A DNA stretch of 64,000 nt from Huiozyma naganishii CBS 8797 (lineage: Eukaryota > Ascomycota > Saccharomycetes > Saccharomycetales > Saccharomycetaceae): assembly GCF_000348985.1 (NCBI RefSeq), contig NC_035923.1, positions 744,001 to 808,000 on the forward strand, read 5' to 3'. Positions 48,411 through 59,844 of the stretch are shown one piece after another. The translations under genes and the position numbers were made by a program. The number at the start of each line of letters is the position of its first letter. The first letter of the stretch is position 1. Below the pieces are notes generated by a model. It had not been told where the DNA came from, searched no databases, and worked only from the letters and a program-made list of their open reading frames with translations.

Positions 48411-49115
48411 ATGAGTCTGCAGTACGACAAGCTTCTGTTGTTTGGTGACTCGATCACTGAGTTTGCCTTCAATCCGGAACAGTTCAGCATTGGGACCGCG
48501 CTCACTAATGCGTACACTCGGAAGTTGGACGTTGTCCAGCGCGGGTTCTCCGGGTACAATTCGCGATGGGGGGTGCGTATCTTGAAGAAGCTGCTCTCGA
48601 GCGAGTCCGGGAACATTGTCATGGCTGTGGTGTTCTTTGGTGCGAACGACGCCTGTCTGGGCGGGCATCAGCGCGTTGACGTGGCCGAGTACGTTCAGAA
48701 CTTGCAGGCAATGGTGCGTATGTTGCAGGATCGCAGGATCAAACCAATTGTAGTTTCCCCGGGGCTCATTGATCGGGGGACGTGGGATGCGTCCCGGCAG
48801 GAGGAGATCAGCGCAGGGTACGTCCGCACGAACGAGCAGTTCAAACTGTATGCTGAATCTCTGGTAGACTGGACACAGCGCGAGAACATACCCCTTGTAA
48901 ACCTGTACAAAGCGTTCTCGGAGCAAAAGAAGCACAAATGCGAGGACCTTTTGGCAGATGGACTCCACTTGTCAGGCGACGGTTACCGCATCTACTACGA
49001 CGAACTTTGCCGAGTGATTGACGAATTCTACCCAGAACTGTCGGCGAGTAACCTCCCGTACAAACTTCCCTACTGGCGAGACGTGAAGGAGGACGGGTCC
49101 AACATCTTTGAGTAA
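48411..49115 (+). CDS. IAH1: Isoamyl acetate-hydrolysing esterase (SGNH hydrolase)
   Basis: 234 residues (238 in S. cerevisiae). Hydrolyses isoamyl acetate and other acetate esters, thereby lowering fruity aroma. SGNH blocks: I, LLLFGDSITEF with the catalytic Ser near residue 13; II, the Gly region QRGFSGYNSRWG; III, FFGANDA; V, DGLHLSGDGY with the catalytic Asp and His. The ATG at 48411 (MSLQYDKLLLFGDS) is three codons inside a TTG frame. The C-terminus YWRDVKEDGSNIFE matches the family end. Divergent from RGA1. Confidence 0.96.
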   Translation: MSLQYDKLLLFGDSITEFAFNPEQFSIGTALTNAYTRKLDVVQRGFSGYNSRWGVRILKKLLSSESGNIVMAVVFFGANDACLGGHQRVDVAEYVQNLQAMVRMLQDRRIKPIVVSPGLIDRGTWDASRQEEISAGYVRTNEQFKLYAESLVDWTQRENIPLVNLYKAFSEQKKHKCEDLLADGLHLSGDGYRIYYDELCRVIDEFYPELSASNLPYKLPYWRDVKEDGSNIFE

Positions 49116-49280
49116 CCAGCAGCACAACGTCAATCGCCCTGTCACCTTCCCTTACATATGCAACATATCAATATATACTATATATACTGATATTTTCAGT
49201 TGAAGGTGCTGTATCAGATGAAGAGGGCCTTCCAAAACTGTTCAAACAGTGTCTGAAAGGTTGCATTGGCGTCCATAGTG

Positions 49281-50642
49281 ATGGTAGACACCCCAGGGAA
49301 GGATCCAGTAGCCGGTTCCAACCCAGCGTTGGAGGCGTTGCCCGTCGCACTGCCTGTAGACGACGATTCGTTGAAGGGGAAGATCTCACACATGGTGAGG
49401 CAGTCAATGGCTAACAATCCGTATTTTGCCGCTGGTGGTGGGTTGATGGTCCTAGGGTCCGCATTGGCGCTCGCTAGAACAGGAGTGATCAAGCTGAGCC
49501 GTGTCGTTTACAAGCAGATGATTGTCGATCTGGAGATACAGTCGAAGGACAAGTCGTACTCGTGGTTCCTGGACTGGATGGCACGCTATCCGAAACGGGT
49601 GTCGAAACATCTGTCCGTGCGTACCAATTACATACAGCACGATAACGGTGCAATCAGCACGAAGTTTTCACTGGTACCAGGCCCAGGGTCCCATTGGATA
49701 TGGTACAGAGGAGCACTGATCGCGATCAAGAGGGAAAGGTCCGGACGGATGATTGACTTGGTCAACAGCTCCCCCTACGAAACAGTAACACTGACGACAC
49801 TGTATAGGGATAGACACCTGTTTGACGAGATTCTGAACGAGGCCAAGAGCATAGCTCTGAGAAGTAACGAGGGGAAGACGGTGATATATACATCGTTTGG
49901 ACCCGAATGGCGGAAATTCGGGCAACCGAAGGCGAAGCGGGCGCTCCCCTCCGTGGTTCTAGACGAAGGAATCAAGGAGCAAATTTTGGAGGATGTGTTG
50001 GACTTCATGAAGAACGGGAAATGGTACTCGGACAGAGGTATCCCATACAGACGCGGGTACCTCCTGTACGGTCCACCTGGGTCTGGTAAGACAAGTTTCA
50101 TACAGGCGTTGGCCGGTGAATTGGATTACAACATTTGCATATTGAACCTGTCAGAGAACAACCTGACGGACGACAGACTGAACCACTTAATGAACAACAT
50201 GCCCGAGCGCAGTATACTCTTGTTGGAGGATATCGACGCAGCGTTCAATGAGCGAAGCCAGACGGGGGAGACAGGGTTCCACTCCAGCGTAACCTTCAGC
50301 GGGCTTCTAAACGCACTAGACGGCGTCACCTCCTCCGAGGAGACAATCACATTCATGACTACCAACCACCCAGAAAAGCTGGACCGCGCAATAATGCGGC
50401 CGGGAAGAATAGACTACAAAGTGCTCATAGCCAATGCGACACCGTACCAGGTGGAGAAAATGTTCTTGAAGTTCTACCCGGGGGAAACGCAACTGTGTCG
50501 CGAGTTCTCTACCAAGTTCAGAGATCTCAAGGCGGAGGTGAGCACCGCCCAGCTACAGGGCCTGTTTGTAATGAACAAGGACAAACCACAAGCGGCACTC
50601 GACTCAATTGCATCTCTCTCGACACCAACGACGATCCACTGA
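49281..50642 (+). CDS. BCS1: Bcs1, AAA ATPase for Rieske protein insertion into complex III
   Basis: 453 residues (456 in S. cerevisiae). Mitochondrial inner-membrane AAA protein that translocates the folded Rieske iron-sulfur protein and completes the cytochrome bc1 complex. A single transmembrane segment near residues 48-68 ([19 protein letters not shown]) with downstream positive charge is the internal targeting signal. The BCS1-specific domain ([20 protein letters not shown]) precedes the AAA domain: Walker [10 protein letters not shown] near 264, Walker [12 protein letters not shown], and [20 protein letters not shown]. The ATG at 49281 (MVDTPGKD) was chosen. In S. cerevisiae it is YDR375C on chromosome IV; here it sits between IAH1 and COQ7. 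Confidence 0.97.
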   Translation: MVDTPGKDPVAGSNPALEALPVALPVDDDSLKGKISHMVRQSMANNPYFAAGGGLMVLGSALALARTGVIKLSRVVYKQMIVDLEIQSKDKSYSWFLDWMARYPKRVSKHLSVRTNYIQHDNGAISTKFSLVPGPGSHWIWYRGALIAIKRERSGRMIDLVNSSPYETVTLTTLYRDRHLFDEILNEAKSIALRSNEGKTVIYTSFGPEWRKFGQPKAKRALPSVVLDEGIKEQILEDVLDFMKNGKWYSDRGIPYRRGYLLYGPPGSGKTSFIQALAGELDYNICILNLSENNLTDDRLNHLMNNMPERSILLLEDIDAAFNERSQTGETGFHSSVTFSGLLNALDGVTSSEETITFMTTNHPEKLDRAIMRPGRIDYKVLIANATPYQVEKMFLKFYPGETQLCREFSTKFRDLKAEVSTAQLQGLFVMNKDKPQAALDSIASLSTPTTIH

Positions 50643-50833
50643 GGCCAATACATACACACACCACCATCATACGTATACGATGTCGTACCTGTACATATAT
50701 ATTATCAAGAACAACAAGGGCATAAAATCCCAAATTTCCTGATGAACAACAACAACTTCACTGGACGGACTTCCTTCTTCTGCCTTGAGTTTGAGACGAG
50801 GGAACGTCTGGTGAAACTGGCGTGATACACACA

Positions 50834-51547
50834 ATGCTGGCACAGTGCAATTTTCTCAAGAGTGTTCCTGTGGGTGTACGTGCCTTCTCGTCGCTCAATG
50901 CGCTAAGGGCGACTCCAAAGAAGGGGACACTGAAAGCTGGGGGTAATGCCTTGCAGGAGTCTAAGTTCGAACCGCTATCGGAGGCACAGAGGGCGTACCT
51001 GGACAGAGCTCTCAGGGTGAATCAAGCTGGTGAACTGGGTGCAAATTACATCTACCAGGGCCAGATATTCGTGCTCAGCAGGAGACATCCGGAGTTGCGC
51101 CCCACTCTGCAACACATGTGGGAGCAAGAGGTGTTCCACCACGACACGTTCAATGCGTTGCAGATCAAACACAGAGTGAGACCCTCCTTGCTGACTCCCT
51201 TTTGGAAAGTCGGCGCAGTCGCTATGGGGGCTGGTACCGCTCTGATCTCCCCGGAGGCCGCAATGGCATGTACAGAGGCTGTTGAAACCGTCATTGGCGG
51301 CCACTACAATGAGCAATTGCGCTGTCTGGACAGCCAGTTTGAACAGAGAAAGGCAGACGGTACCAGCGGGGTCCCTGAGGAGGTACAGTCGCTCACCGCG
51401 AAGGTCAAGCTGTTCAGAGATCAAGAGCTGGAACACTTGGATACCGCCATCAAGCACGACTCACGGCTCGCGGTCCCCTACATGATGATTACGGAGACCA
51501 TCAAGGGGGTCTGTCGGCTGGCCATCTGGGGCGCAGAAAGGATCTGA
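50834..51547 (+). CDS. CAT5: Demethoxyubiquinone hydroxylase Coq7/Cat5
   Basis: 237 residues (233 in S. cerevisiae). Di-iron monooxygenase of the matrix side of the inner membrane that hydroxylates demethoxyubiquinone, the penultimate step of coenzyme Q synthesis (also called COQ7). The N-terminal 35 residues are basic and hydrophobic, a presequence. The carboxylate and His ligands sit in NQAGELGANYIYQGQ, the QEVFHHDTFN block (HHDTF near residue 100), EAVETVIGGHYNEQ and DQELEHLDTAIKHD. The C-terminus ICRL/VCRLAIWGAERI is typical. The start at ATG 50834 (MLAQCNFLKS) replaces an upstream GTG. Confidence 0.97.
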   Translation: MLAQCNFLKSVPVGVRAFSSLNALRATPKKGTLKAGGNALQESKFEPLSEAQRAYLDRALRVNQAGELGANYIYQGQIFVLSRRHPELRPTLQHMWEQEVFHHDTFNALQIKHRVRPSLLTPFWKVGAVAMGAGTALISPEAAMACTEAVETVIGGHYNEQLRCLDSQFEQRKADGTSGVPEEVQSLTAKVKLFRDQELEHLDTAIKHDSRLAVPYMMITETIKGVCRLAIWGAERI

Positions 51548-51781
51548 CGTGTGCTAAGAGCTGCACTTTGCTTTCCCTGACCATCTAATTAGCCATTCGT
51601 GGGTTTATATTATATTTAGATTTTGTATCGCTAATGAATCCTTGACCGTTGCGCAGTTGGCGCTCAGATGGCGCTTTGGTCTGGAGGTTGTCGTCGTCCC
51701 CCCTGATCGCATTACCACATTATCCCTCTTAGTGACTGTCCAGCCGCTGAACCATTTTGTTGGAACGCACCGAAGGGGAAA

Positions 51782-54700
51782 ATGCTGCAAGACGATAAGA
51801 ACATGGGCGAGTCTATAAACTTTGCCACTTTGAATCCCGCTAACAGGGGAAGTTCGGAGGAAACGAGATCCGTTGAGGACTCCAACAATACGAGGGATAC
51901 TGACGTTGACATGGAGTCTTCTCTGAAGAGTGTCTCCCCCACTGACCAATTACCTGACGATGGTAAGCATCTTTTATACACAGACTTGAAGAACGGGTCT
52001 CCGATGAAGACATCGGACCGGTTGATCGATGATATCCTGTGTGATTTAAGTCTAAATGGACAGAGCCAGTGTCTCTTGTCGGAACAATCTCAAGGTATCC
52101 TCAAGCTGCTGCCGATTATTTACTCAAAGCAAAGACAACAACTGCAAAATGTGTCCATACTAGGGTCGCTACTAGATCAGGTACTTTTCCAGACAAAGTT
52201 CGAGTACAGCTCAGTGTCCTGTCCGCAACACAACAAACTGCAAGTATTTCTAGGTGTATTGCTTAACGTGAGCTCCAGTTTCGAATCTACCGATGATGTG
52301 GTGAGATCTCCACTGTTTCATTTAAAGGTCACAGTGAAGACAAGATCACAGCTGGAACTGTACAAGAAACATGCCGGTGTCTCACAATTTTTCTCCGTTG
52401 ACAGTTTGCACTCTTACGATAAAGAAGATTTGGGCACATTCGATCCCGAAGATACACGATTGATCGATTACGCTATCTACGTTTCGTCAGATACTAACAA
52501 GCTGGTACTGATCGAGATCTTCCACCCAGAGTTTAATACCTCAGAGGAAATCGAAAGCTTCACCGTGGATGGGATTAGGAAAAGGTACGTGGACACTTGC
52601 TCGCGTTTGGACTCGTTGAATCCGGAAGACATCCCTAACCAATTTGACTGTTTGAATACCTTGTACAAAACTTTCAAAAATCCAATCAATAAGACGGACC
52701 CTTCGGCACCGTTGCAAACAATAAAGGCCAGTAATCCGATTCTTAATTCCCACATGAATGCTAATTGGCTGACTGAGAGATATGGGTTTACTCTGCTACC
52801 GGGGGAAAACGAGGATGATGAGGACGAATACGAGCCACCTAATTTCACGACCTATATCATGGATCCGAAAGTCAGAAAGATGAAGGAATGTTACATTAGG
52901 AAATGTCTGCAATTGATCTTCTGGGCGAAACTGATGATCGAAGTGGTGGACAACACACAAAGGTCTAAGCTAGCGGCGAGCTCCAAATCGTTCAAATCGT
53001 TAAGCGGTATTGCTGTGCAAAATACCAGTAAACCGCTGTATCAACTATTCGGTGAGTCGAAGAACGCTTTCCTCAACAGCAATGATCAAAACTACATGTG
53101 GGATACCAATTATCACTTCATTGCTTTGTCTGCATCCTACCACTATAACGACAGAGATATTATCATGAATTATGAAACCTACAGTGTTATTGACAAAGGC
53201 AACATTGGAATATACTTTGACGCAATACAGTTCATTGCCAACAGGAAGGGATCGTATCAACTACTAGCCTATTGTGGAAAACAAAATATTGTTGGGCACG
53301 AAGCGCTGGAGGCTGCCATGCGCGCTTTTAAACTGGATCCGGCTGCAATAGACATTAACAAGCTGGATATTTCGCTTTTGTTGTCCATGTACAAGCACGA
53401 GCAAATCTCCAATCAAAATACAAGTCATCTCAGTGACCTAAAGAATGCATTGAGAGTTCTTGCCAAATTTAAAGACAATCGGTTTGTCAAGTTTTACGTT
53501 GATCATGAACCTTACAAAACAGTGTCACAAGCATATAACGAACTGGAAGTTGATGAGTCTGTCGATGACGATATCATTCAAACTGCGTACAGTATCAAGG
53601 TGAACGATTCCCCAGGGTTGAAAATTGAATGTATCAGGGCTCTGTACACCATTGCGATCAACAAAAGGAGTATGGCGCTGTTCAATTACTTGATCGAAGA
53701 ATGTCCCGAATTTCAAGACTTCTACGGTCCTGAGAAGTATTCTTACGAACAAGCGTTAGCTATTATCCAAGTGAACGAAAATGCCAGCGATGAAATGATT
53801 CTACAAATATTCCAAAAAAAATGGAACGATGAACCCTTGGTTGAGTACGACCAGTTTTTATCACTAAAGGCTGCATTACTGAAACTGTGCATTGAGAAGA
53901 ATTCGAAATTAATATCTCATTTCCTAACAACGGGTCTAATTGATCCGTCATGTTTGCCTGTAGAGAACTGGCCCATTGGGTTGAACAATATCGGGAACAC
54001 ATGCTACTTGAACTCTTTATTACAATACTATTTTGCTATTGCGCCATTGAGGAACTACATATGCTCGTACCAAAGTACGACTGAAAGTTTTGAGGCTACT
54101 GATACAGATGCTAAGATAAATAGGAGAATAGGTGGTAGGCAGGTTTGTGCTAGTGAAGTTGAGAGATCGATCCAGTTTACCTACCAACTGAGAGATTTGT
54201 TCAACGGGATGATCTTCAGTAACTCCAGGTGTGTGTCTCCAACTCAGGAGTTGGCATATTTGGCTTTCTCCCCCAGTAACATCGAGGTTGAATTTGACGC
54301 TGGCTCCGGCATCGCAAGTGAGAGTGGTGGAACCTTCAGTTTGAATGGCAAGGATACCGATGCGCCGTTGACCGACATGCCATTAAATGAAGACGTGACG
54401 ATGACCGAGGCTGGTGAACCGCAATTGGACGATACTGGATTATTGGCACCTGTAGAGGCTGATGTCCCAGTAGACCAAATGAAACTGGCCAAGGAGGTGA
54501 TAAATAGTTCCACGAAAGTGGCCAAGATTGGTTCCGATCAACTGGAGAACGCGTTGGAGTTGGGCAGGCAGCAGGACGTTACCGAGTGTATTGGTAACGT
54601 TTTGTACCAGTTAGAGAGTGCGTCTGATCCGATCAAACTGGACGAGGACAACGAGCAGTACGATCTCATCAAGCACTTGTTCTACGGGAAGACTAGACAG

Positions 54701-55591
54701 GATATTGTTCCGCTCTCGAACTCGACGGACGTTCGTTCCAAGTACGAACGGTTTTTATCGTTATTGGTCAATGTGAGTGATCACCCGAAGGACATATACG
54801 ATGCACTAGACTCATATTTCATGGAGGAGTATCTTACACTGGAGGAGTACGGAGACGTGAGAAGGACTGTGGCGATTACAGAGTTCCCGACGATTTTGCA
54901 GATCCAGATACAGAGGGTGTACTACGACAGGGAGAGGTTCATGCCGTTTAAGTCCATCGAACCGATCCCCTTCAACAGTACGTTGTACATGGACCGATAC
55001 GCGGCCACGGACGACCCGGTTATGTTGACCAAGAGACGCGAGACCTCCGAATTGAAGACACGTTTGCGGGAGTGCAAAGTTCGTCAACAGGAGTTACTAT
55101 CCAGAAACGATATGGGTCTCTCCCGCAAGGAGGCGTACACAGAGACGATGAAAATGCTCCAATCGGACTTCCTCGAACAGGTCCCCTCTGTACGTGGTGA
55201 GGACCAGACCGCAGTGGTATCCGGGCTCTCGGACATGGTCGCGAGCATCGACGAAGAACTGGTGCAATTGTATACGGAGATCGGGCAGCTAGAAACGCAG
55301 ATCGACCACCAGTTCGACTCCTTCCAGAAAGTCGGGTACTCGCTGTTCGCGGTGTTCATCCACCGCGGGGAGGCCAGCTACGGCCACTACTGGGTCTACG
55401 TGAAGGATTTCAAGAACAGCGGGATCTGGCGCAAGTACAACGACGAGACCGTCTCGGAAGTGCCCGAGGAGGAAGTGTTCAACTTCACAGAGGGGAACAA
55501 CGCGACACCGTACTTCCTCGTACTCGTGAAGCAGACGCACGAGCAAGACATCGAGCCCTTACACCGAATCATCGACAACACGCAGCGGTAA
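51782..55591 (+). CDS. UBP2: Ubiquitin-specific protease Ubp2
   Basis: 1,269 residues (1,272 in S. cerevisiae). Deubiquitinase that trims Lys63-linked chains made by Rsp5, recruited through Rup1; acts on cargo sorting, mitochondrial dynamics and stress response. The N-terminal part has DGKHLLYTDLKNG and SDRLIDDILCDLSL, as in the family. The catalytic Cys box is GLNNIGNTCYLNSLLQYYF with Cys741, and the QQDVTECIGN block follows. The His box is GEASYGHYWVYVKD with His1202. A variable acidic insert (about residues 835-905) splits the catalytic domain, as in known Ubp2. Third-position G+C rises towards the 3' end. Confidence 0.97.
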   Translation: MLQDDKNMGESINFATLNPANRGSSEETRSVEDSNNTRDTDVDMESSLKSVSPTDQLPDDGKHLLYTDLKNGSPMKTSDRLIDDILCDLSLNGQSQCLLSEQSQGILKLLPIIYSKQRQQLQNVSILGSLLDQVLFQTKFEYSSVSCPQHNKLQVFLGVLLNVSSSFESTDDVVRSPLFHLKVTVKTRSQLELYKKHAGVSQFFSVDSLHSYDKEDLGTFDPEDTRLIDYAIYVSSDTNKLVLIEIFHPEFNTSEEIESFTVDGIRKRYVDTCSRLDSLNPEDIPNQFDCLNTLYKTFKNPINKTDPSAPLQTIKASNPILNSHMNANWLTERYGFTLLPGENEDDEDEYEPPNFTTYIMDPKVRKMKECYIRKCLQLIFWAKLMIEVVDNTQRSKLAASSKSFKSLSGIAVQNTSKPLYQLFGESKNAFLNSNDQNYMWDTNYHFIALSASYHYNDRDIIMNYETYSVIDKGNIGIYFDAIQFIANRKGSYQLLAYCGKQNIVGHEALEAAMRAFKLDPAAIDINKLDISLLLSMYKHEQISNQNTSHLSDLKNALRVLAKFKDNRFVKFYVDHEPYKTVSQAYNELEVDESVDDDIIQTAYSIKVNDSPGLKIECIRALYTIAINKRSMALFNYLIEECPEFQDFYGPEKYSYEQALAIIQVNENASDEMILQIFQKKWNDEPLVEYDQFLSLKAALLKLCIEKNSKLISHFLTTGLIDPSCLPVENWPIGLNNIGNTCYLNSLLQYYFAIAPLRNYICSYQSTTESFEATDTDAKINRRIGGRQVCASEVERSIQFTYQLRDLFNGMIFSNSRCVSPTQELAYLAFSPSNIEVEFDAGSGIASESGGTFSLNGKDTDAPLTDMPLNEDVTMTEAGEPQLDDTGLLAPVEADVPVDQMKLAKEVINSSTKVAKIGSDQLENALELGRQQDVTECIGNVLYQLESASDPIKLDEDNEQYDLIKHLFYGKTRQDIVPLSNSTDVRSKYERFLSLLVNVSDHPKDIYDALDSYFMEEYLTLEEYGDVRRTVAITEFPTILQIQIQRVYYDRERFMPFKSIEPIPFNSTLYMDRYAATDDPVMLTKRRETSELKTRLRECKVRQQELLSRNDMGLSRKEAYTETMKMLQSDFLEQVPSVRGEDQTAVVSGLSDMVASIDEELVQLYTEIGQLETQIDHQFDSFQKVGYSLFAVFIHRGEASYGHYWVYVKDFKNSGIWRKYNDETVSEVPEEEVFNFTEGNNATPYFLVLVKQTHEQDIEPLHRIIDNTQR

Positions 55592-55880
55592 CGAACCGGT
55601 CCACTGAGTCGTCCCAGCCACCGCTGAAATCACTGCGAACGACCGCAACGAAATTAATACCAGCGCGATACAATTTTTGAGTTCTTTTTCTTTCATTGCA
55701 GAGACTGGTGTTCGTTACTGGGCAGTTTGTTCAGTTTGTTGAACAGTTGTTGCAATTGCGCTGTGTGTGTGTTTGTTTCTGACGCTGTCCGTTCTGGGAT
55801 CGTGCAAGAGGAAAGGGCATACAGGTTAGTAACTCTACCTTCCTAGCCTTATTTTTTTTGGTTCTCAATTCTGATTCAGA

Positions 55881-56915
55881 ATGTCCACTTTACAGCGGCG
55901 TAGGGTTAACAGGTCGGATTCCAATGAGGGGGAGACCGTGTCTGGTGGCAAGACTGCCGCCGCGCCGTCTGCGTCTAACGATGCTGAGGAGTACGAGGAG
56001 ACCAGTGGGCCGACCCGCAAAGTTGCTTATGACCCGGAGGAGGCGAAGTTGAGAGACAATTACACGGTCCCTAAATTGACTCTCATGGAGGAAGTGCTTT
56101 TGATGGGGCTGCGGGACCGGGAGGGGTACCTGTCCTTCTGGAACGACAATATATCGTACGCGCTGCGCGGGTGCATAATGATTGAGCTGGCGCTGAGGAA
56201 GAAGATCCGTATTTTGGACGATTCTGCGAGGAAGAGGTTTGATATTTCCGAGAGGCTCGTGGAAGTTGTGGACGGGTCAAAAACTGGGGAGGTGCTGTTG
56301 GACGAGACATTGCAGCTGATGAAGAACGACGAGCCGTTGACAATCGCCAACTGGATAGACCTGCTGAGTGGGGAGACGTGGAACCTGATGAAAATTAACT
56401 ACCAACTGAAGCAGGTCAGGGAGCGGCTCGCGAAGGGGCTCGTGGACAAGGGGGTGCTGCGCACCGAGATGAAGAACTTCTTTTTGTTCGATATGGCCAC
56501 GCACCCAGTGACAGACTCCAGTTGCAAAGAGGCCATCAAGAGAAGGATACTTTCCACTGTCGTCTCGAGAAACATGGAGCTGAGCTTTAACAGTTACTTT
56601 CCAGAGTCGACCTCCTTCAAATATATCAGAACGGTCGCGCTCGTATGCAGTACATACGGTGCCAGCGTGCTCGAAAACGTCCTCTCGTCGCTCGATTACG
56701 AACAGCGGGACCGTGCGGTCTCCAGAGCGGAGGAGCTCCTGGAGAAGTTCGGCCAGTACCCGTTCGACCTCGAAAAGCAGGGCGACAGCGGCATATCATG
56801 CAACTTGAACAAAGAGGCCCAGCGGGAAGTAGACGAGTCGCCCAATTCAGCACTTTACTTGGAGGTAGTCGCCGGTGTCATCGAGGTATTCTCGAGAATG
56901 GACATGCTGCTATAG
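55881..56915 (+). CDS. VPS74: Vps74, GOLPH3-family Golgi PI4P-binding adaptor
   Basis: 344 residues (345 in S. cerevisiae). Peripheral Golgi protein that binds PI4P and COPI and retains glycosyltransferases in the Golgi; it also stimulates Sac1. The N-terminal [14 protein letters not shown] has the Arg cluster used for coatomer binding. The GPP34 domain is complete: [79 protein letters not shown] and MATHPV. The hydrophobic loop and the C-terminus FSRMDMLL are conserved. In S. cerevisiae it is YDR372C on chromosome IV; here it lies between UBP2 and LEO1. Confidence 0.97.
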   Translation: MSTLQRRRVNRSDSNEGETVSGGKTAAAPSASNDAEEYEETSGPTRKVAYDPEEAKLRDNYTVPKLTLMEEVLLMGLRDREGYLSFWNDNISYALRGCIMIELALRKKIRILDDSARKRFDISERLVEVVDGSKTGEVLLDETLQLMKNDEPLTIANWIDLLSGETWNLMKINYQLKQVRERLAKGLVDKGVLRTEMKNFFLFDMATHPVTDSSCKEAIKRRILSTVVSRNMELSFNSYFPESTSFKYIRTVALVCSTYGASVLENVLSSLDYEQRDRAVSRAEELLEKFGQYPFDLEKQGDSGISCNLNKEAQREVDESPNSALYLEVVAGVIEVFSRMDMLL

Positions 56916-57345
56916 CAGCCGTGTTTTCAACACACATTTGCTCATATACAAACAAGAAACTCGGGAACATTAAGGGATCCCTCCAGAACCACCCAGCTGT
57001 GTGTCTCAGAGGTGTGGCCCTTTTCTTCTACATAGATTATTAATCCACCCACCCAAATATAGAATTTCTTCATTCTAGAACTTTACCAACTGTGAGTGGT
57101 ATCCAAAGACCCAGCGAGGCGCCCGCATCGACTCCAAGTGCGACATGTCACACGGAATTGGACCGTCCAAAACTTTACCAAAATTCTGTGGAAAATCTTG
57201 AAGAAATGAATATTTTCCAATGCGTTTGAAGAATTCGTCACTTTGAACAGATTGGATCGCTTGCTCTTGTTCGGGGCACGTTGACGGGAGGTATTACTGG
57301 ACGAGCACCGTGCCAATTGCATCAAATTTTAAACGTGGGCACAGT
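56916..57345. other. VPS74-LEO1 intergenic region
   Basis: 430 bp containing the VPS74 3' end and the LEO1 promoter. No further gene was recognised. A GTG at 57310 lies in frame with LEO1 but is not used as start. Confidence 0.45.
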
Positions 57346-58737
57346 ATGTCACAGGAAGAGTCAGCTGTCGTTGATAGTGTTGCTACAGGGTCTGATACGA
57401 GAGAGGAAGAGTCCGCAACACAGATGGAGGAAACAACAAGAGAGGACGTTGATACCGCGGGGGCCACTGTAGATGGTGATAAGGGTGGAGATGCAGGGAT
57501 GGACGACCTGTTTGGTGATGATGACGATAATGCTGCTGCTGGGGACGGTGGCCGCGGCAGTGACGATGAAGATGAAGGTGACGACGACGACGACGTAACT
57601 GGAAGCTCTCCCAGGAGGAAGCGTCTTGATATGGATGAGGAGGAGGAAATGTACAATAGGAAGTTTTACGGGGAGGATGTCGACATGTCGGATACGGAGC
57701 AAGCGGAGCACGAGTTTAAGGAGGCCAACGTGGAATTGGTGAAGCACATTGTCCCGTACAAGCTTGTGCCAGACGATGCCATTGGGACCAACGACATATA
57801 CGTGGCCAAAGTTCCACCGTTCTTGATGATAGACCCGGCGCCCTTCGACCCTACCAGTTTCGAGGGCAAAGTCGCAGACAGACTGGACGGCTCGCTGTCC
57901 AAGGAGGACCGTCTCGGCGACCGTTTGATAGACGAAAACACCGTCAGATGGAGATACTCGAGGGACACAAACCAGAGCGTGTTCAAAGAATCGAACACGC
58001 AAATAGTGCAGTGGTCCGACGGCTCGTACTCTTTGAAACTGGGCAACGAGTACACGGATATCCTCATCAACGACACGGACAACACTTTCCTGACTGTATC
58101 GCACGACCAGCAGGAGTTAATGCAGTGTGTTGAAGGTGGGCTTGTCAACAAGACGCTCATGTTCATTCCAACGTCGACGAGTTCCAAGATACACCAAAAG
58201 CTGAGCAAAGCTGTCGCGAGAAGAAACGTCATGCAGAGTGCCGGTCCAGGTACGTACATTGTGTCTGTGGACCCAGAAATTGAGAAGAAGGAGCTGGAGC
58301 GGAAGCAAGGCCAGATCTTCAAGGAGAGAAGGAGACGGCAGTTGAGGGAGAAGGAACTCGCCGAATCCCCTGACACGACAATTGGTGGGCCCAGATCGGG
58401 CTCAGCAGGTAGCTGGCATGGCACTCCCCGGACGGCCCGCATGGTCGGCAGGAAATCGAGGGAGGACGAGTACGAAGAAGACGATTTCCTAGTGGATGAC
58501 GACGAAGACGAGGATGAGTTCCAGGACGAAGAGGAAGAAGAAGACGCAGAAGAAGAAGAGGAGGAGGAAGAGGAAGGTGCGGAGGAGGAAGAGCGCGAAA
58601 GAGCCAACGCACAGCGACTGACCGAAGCGAAGAGAAATTCAGATCTGATGCACAAGAACGACCACGACTCCGCAGAGTCCCCGGAAAAGAGGCGGAAAGT
58701 TGCTGTGATCGACGACGAAGACGATGAAGACGAGTGA
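57346..58737 (+). CDS. LEO1: Leo1, Paf1 complex subunit
   Basis: 463 residues (464 in S. cerevisiae). Nuclear subunit of the Paf1 complex, which travels with RNA polymerase II and supports histone H2B ubiquitylation and H3 methylation. The N-terminal 100 residues are acidic (GMDDLFGDDDDN). The Leo1 core has YNRKFYGEDVDMSD, IDPAPFDPTSFE, RLIDENTVRWRYSRD, FKESNTQIVQWSDGSYSL, FLTVSHDQQELMQC and LMFIPTSTSSKIHQKLSKAV. A basic helix (EKKELERKQGQIFKERRRRQ) and a very acidic C-terminus follow. The ATG at 57346 (MSQEESAVVD) was chosen over a GTG 12 codons upstream. Confidence 0.97.
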   Translation: MSQEESAVVDSVATGSDTREEESATQMEETTREDVDTAGATVDGDKGGDAGMDDLFGDDDDNAAAGDGGRGSDDEDEGDDDDDVTGSSPRRKRLDMDEEEEMYNRKFYGEDVDMSDTEQAEHEFKEANVELVKHIVPYKLVPDDAIGTNDIYVAKVPPFLMIDPAPFDPTSFEGKVADRLDGSLSKEDRLGDRLIDENTVRWRYSRDTNQSVFKESNTQIVQWSDGSYSLKLGNEYTDILINDTDNTFLTVSHDQQELMQCVEGGLVNKTLMFIPTSTSSKIHQKLSKAVARRNVMQSAGPGTYIVSVDPEIEKKELERKQGQIFKERRRRQLREKELAESPDTTIGGPRSGSAGSWHGTPRTARMVGRKSREDEYEEDDFLVDDDEDEDEFQDEEEEEDAEEEEEEEEEGAEEEERERANAQRLTEAKRNSDLMHKNDHDSAESPEKRRKVAVIDDEDDEDE

Positions 58738-59025
58738 CCTCAATCACAGAGGGTCCCATGGGCTGAGGTACGGACGGACCTGCGAGACCCGTGCCCAGAG
58801 GAACCGTCACCCGGAAATCACCGAGGAAGCGGCCGTTTTTGCGCATTATTTTCTTATATAACGAAAAAGCTGTAAACGGTGCATTTGGGAAGGAACACAT
58901 CACATGAACTGGGGGGTGGGGAGAGGTGTTGTGATTGTGTTGTGGACTTTCTTGTGGATCAATTGAGTGTCTGTTGGATAGTTTATTAAGAAGTTCATAA
59001 ATAAAGTAAATTACAACTGCGGAAT

Positions 59026-59596
59026 ATGTCTTGGCAAGGTATGTTGTTGTGCGCTCGTCGTTCAGTTTCCACTCCTTCTTTTTGAATAGGTACCGATGGG
59101 AGAATGGTTTGTTAGAAGAGAACATTGTGGAAACATTGTTAAGCACTGTCAGTGTTGACAATCGTGTGAAGATTCATGTTTACTAACAACGAGACGGGAT
59201 TTGCCCTTTTTTCTATTCTTTCTTTTAGCGTACACTGATAATTTACTGGGGACTGGGAAGGTCGACAAGGCCGTTATCTACTCCAGAGCCGGTGACTCTG
59301 TCTGGGCTACTTCCGGTGGTCTGACTTTGCAACCAAACGAGATCTCTGCGATCGTCACTGGCTTTGACAACCAAGCCGGTTTGCAAAGCAACGGGCTGCA
59401 CGTCCAAGGCCAGAAGTTCATGTTTTTGAGGGCCGACGACAGAAGTATTTATGGGAGACACGATGCGGAAGGTGTGATTTGCGTGAGAACAAAGCAAACA
59501 ATTCTGGTGGCACACTACCCACCAACTGTTCAAGCCGGTGAGGCCACCAAGATTGTGGAACAGCTAGCCGATTACTTGATCAGCGTTCAATACTAA
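59026..59596 (+). CDS. PFY1: Profilin, spliced (exons 59026-59038 and 59229-59596)
   Basis: 126 residues, the same length as S. cerevisiae profilin. Binds G-actin, proline-rich formins and phosphoinositides, promoting actin cable assembly. Exon 1 (59026-59038) codes MSWQ plus one base. The intron, 59039-59228 (190 nt), has GTATGT at its 5' end, the branch site TACTAAC at 59181-59187 and TTTTAG at its 3' end. Exon 2 begins CGTACACTG, giving [20 protein letters not shown]. The rest ([60 protein letters not shown]) is profilin throughout. The intron position after codon 4 plus one base is the same as in S. cerevisiae PFY1. Confidence 0.98.
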
Positions 59597-59844
59597 GTTT
59601 ATATTGTTTAAACTTTATGGTATAGAACGAAGAATTGAAGAGGGAAAAAAGAGAGTGGTTTGATCACCCCTCAAAAGAATCCCATAGCTTCCCGTCGTCT
59701 TAAAAGGAATGTTTCTTTTTGATTGGTATGGTTCCTGCATTGTGTGAATACAACCATGTGTTTACATGAATATATATACAGTGCTTACATATTATATTTC
59801 GATCTCGCAGTCAAAGTCTACATTTCTATTAGACACGGCAGTGG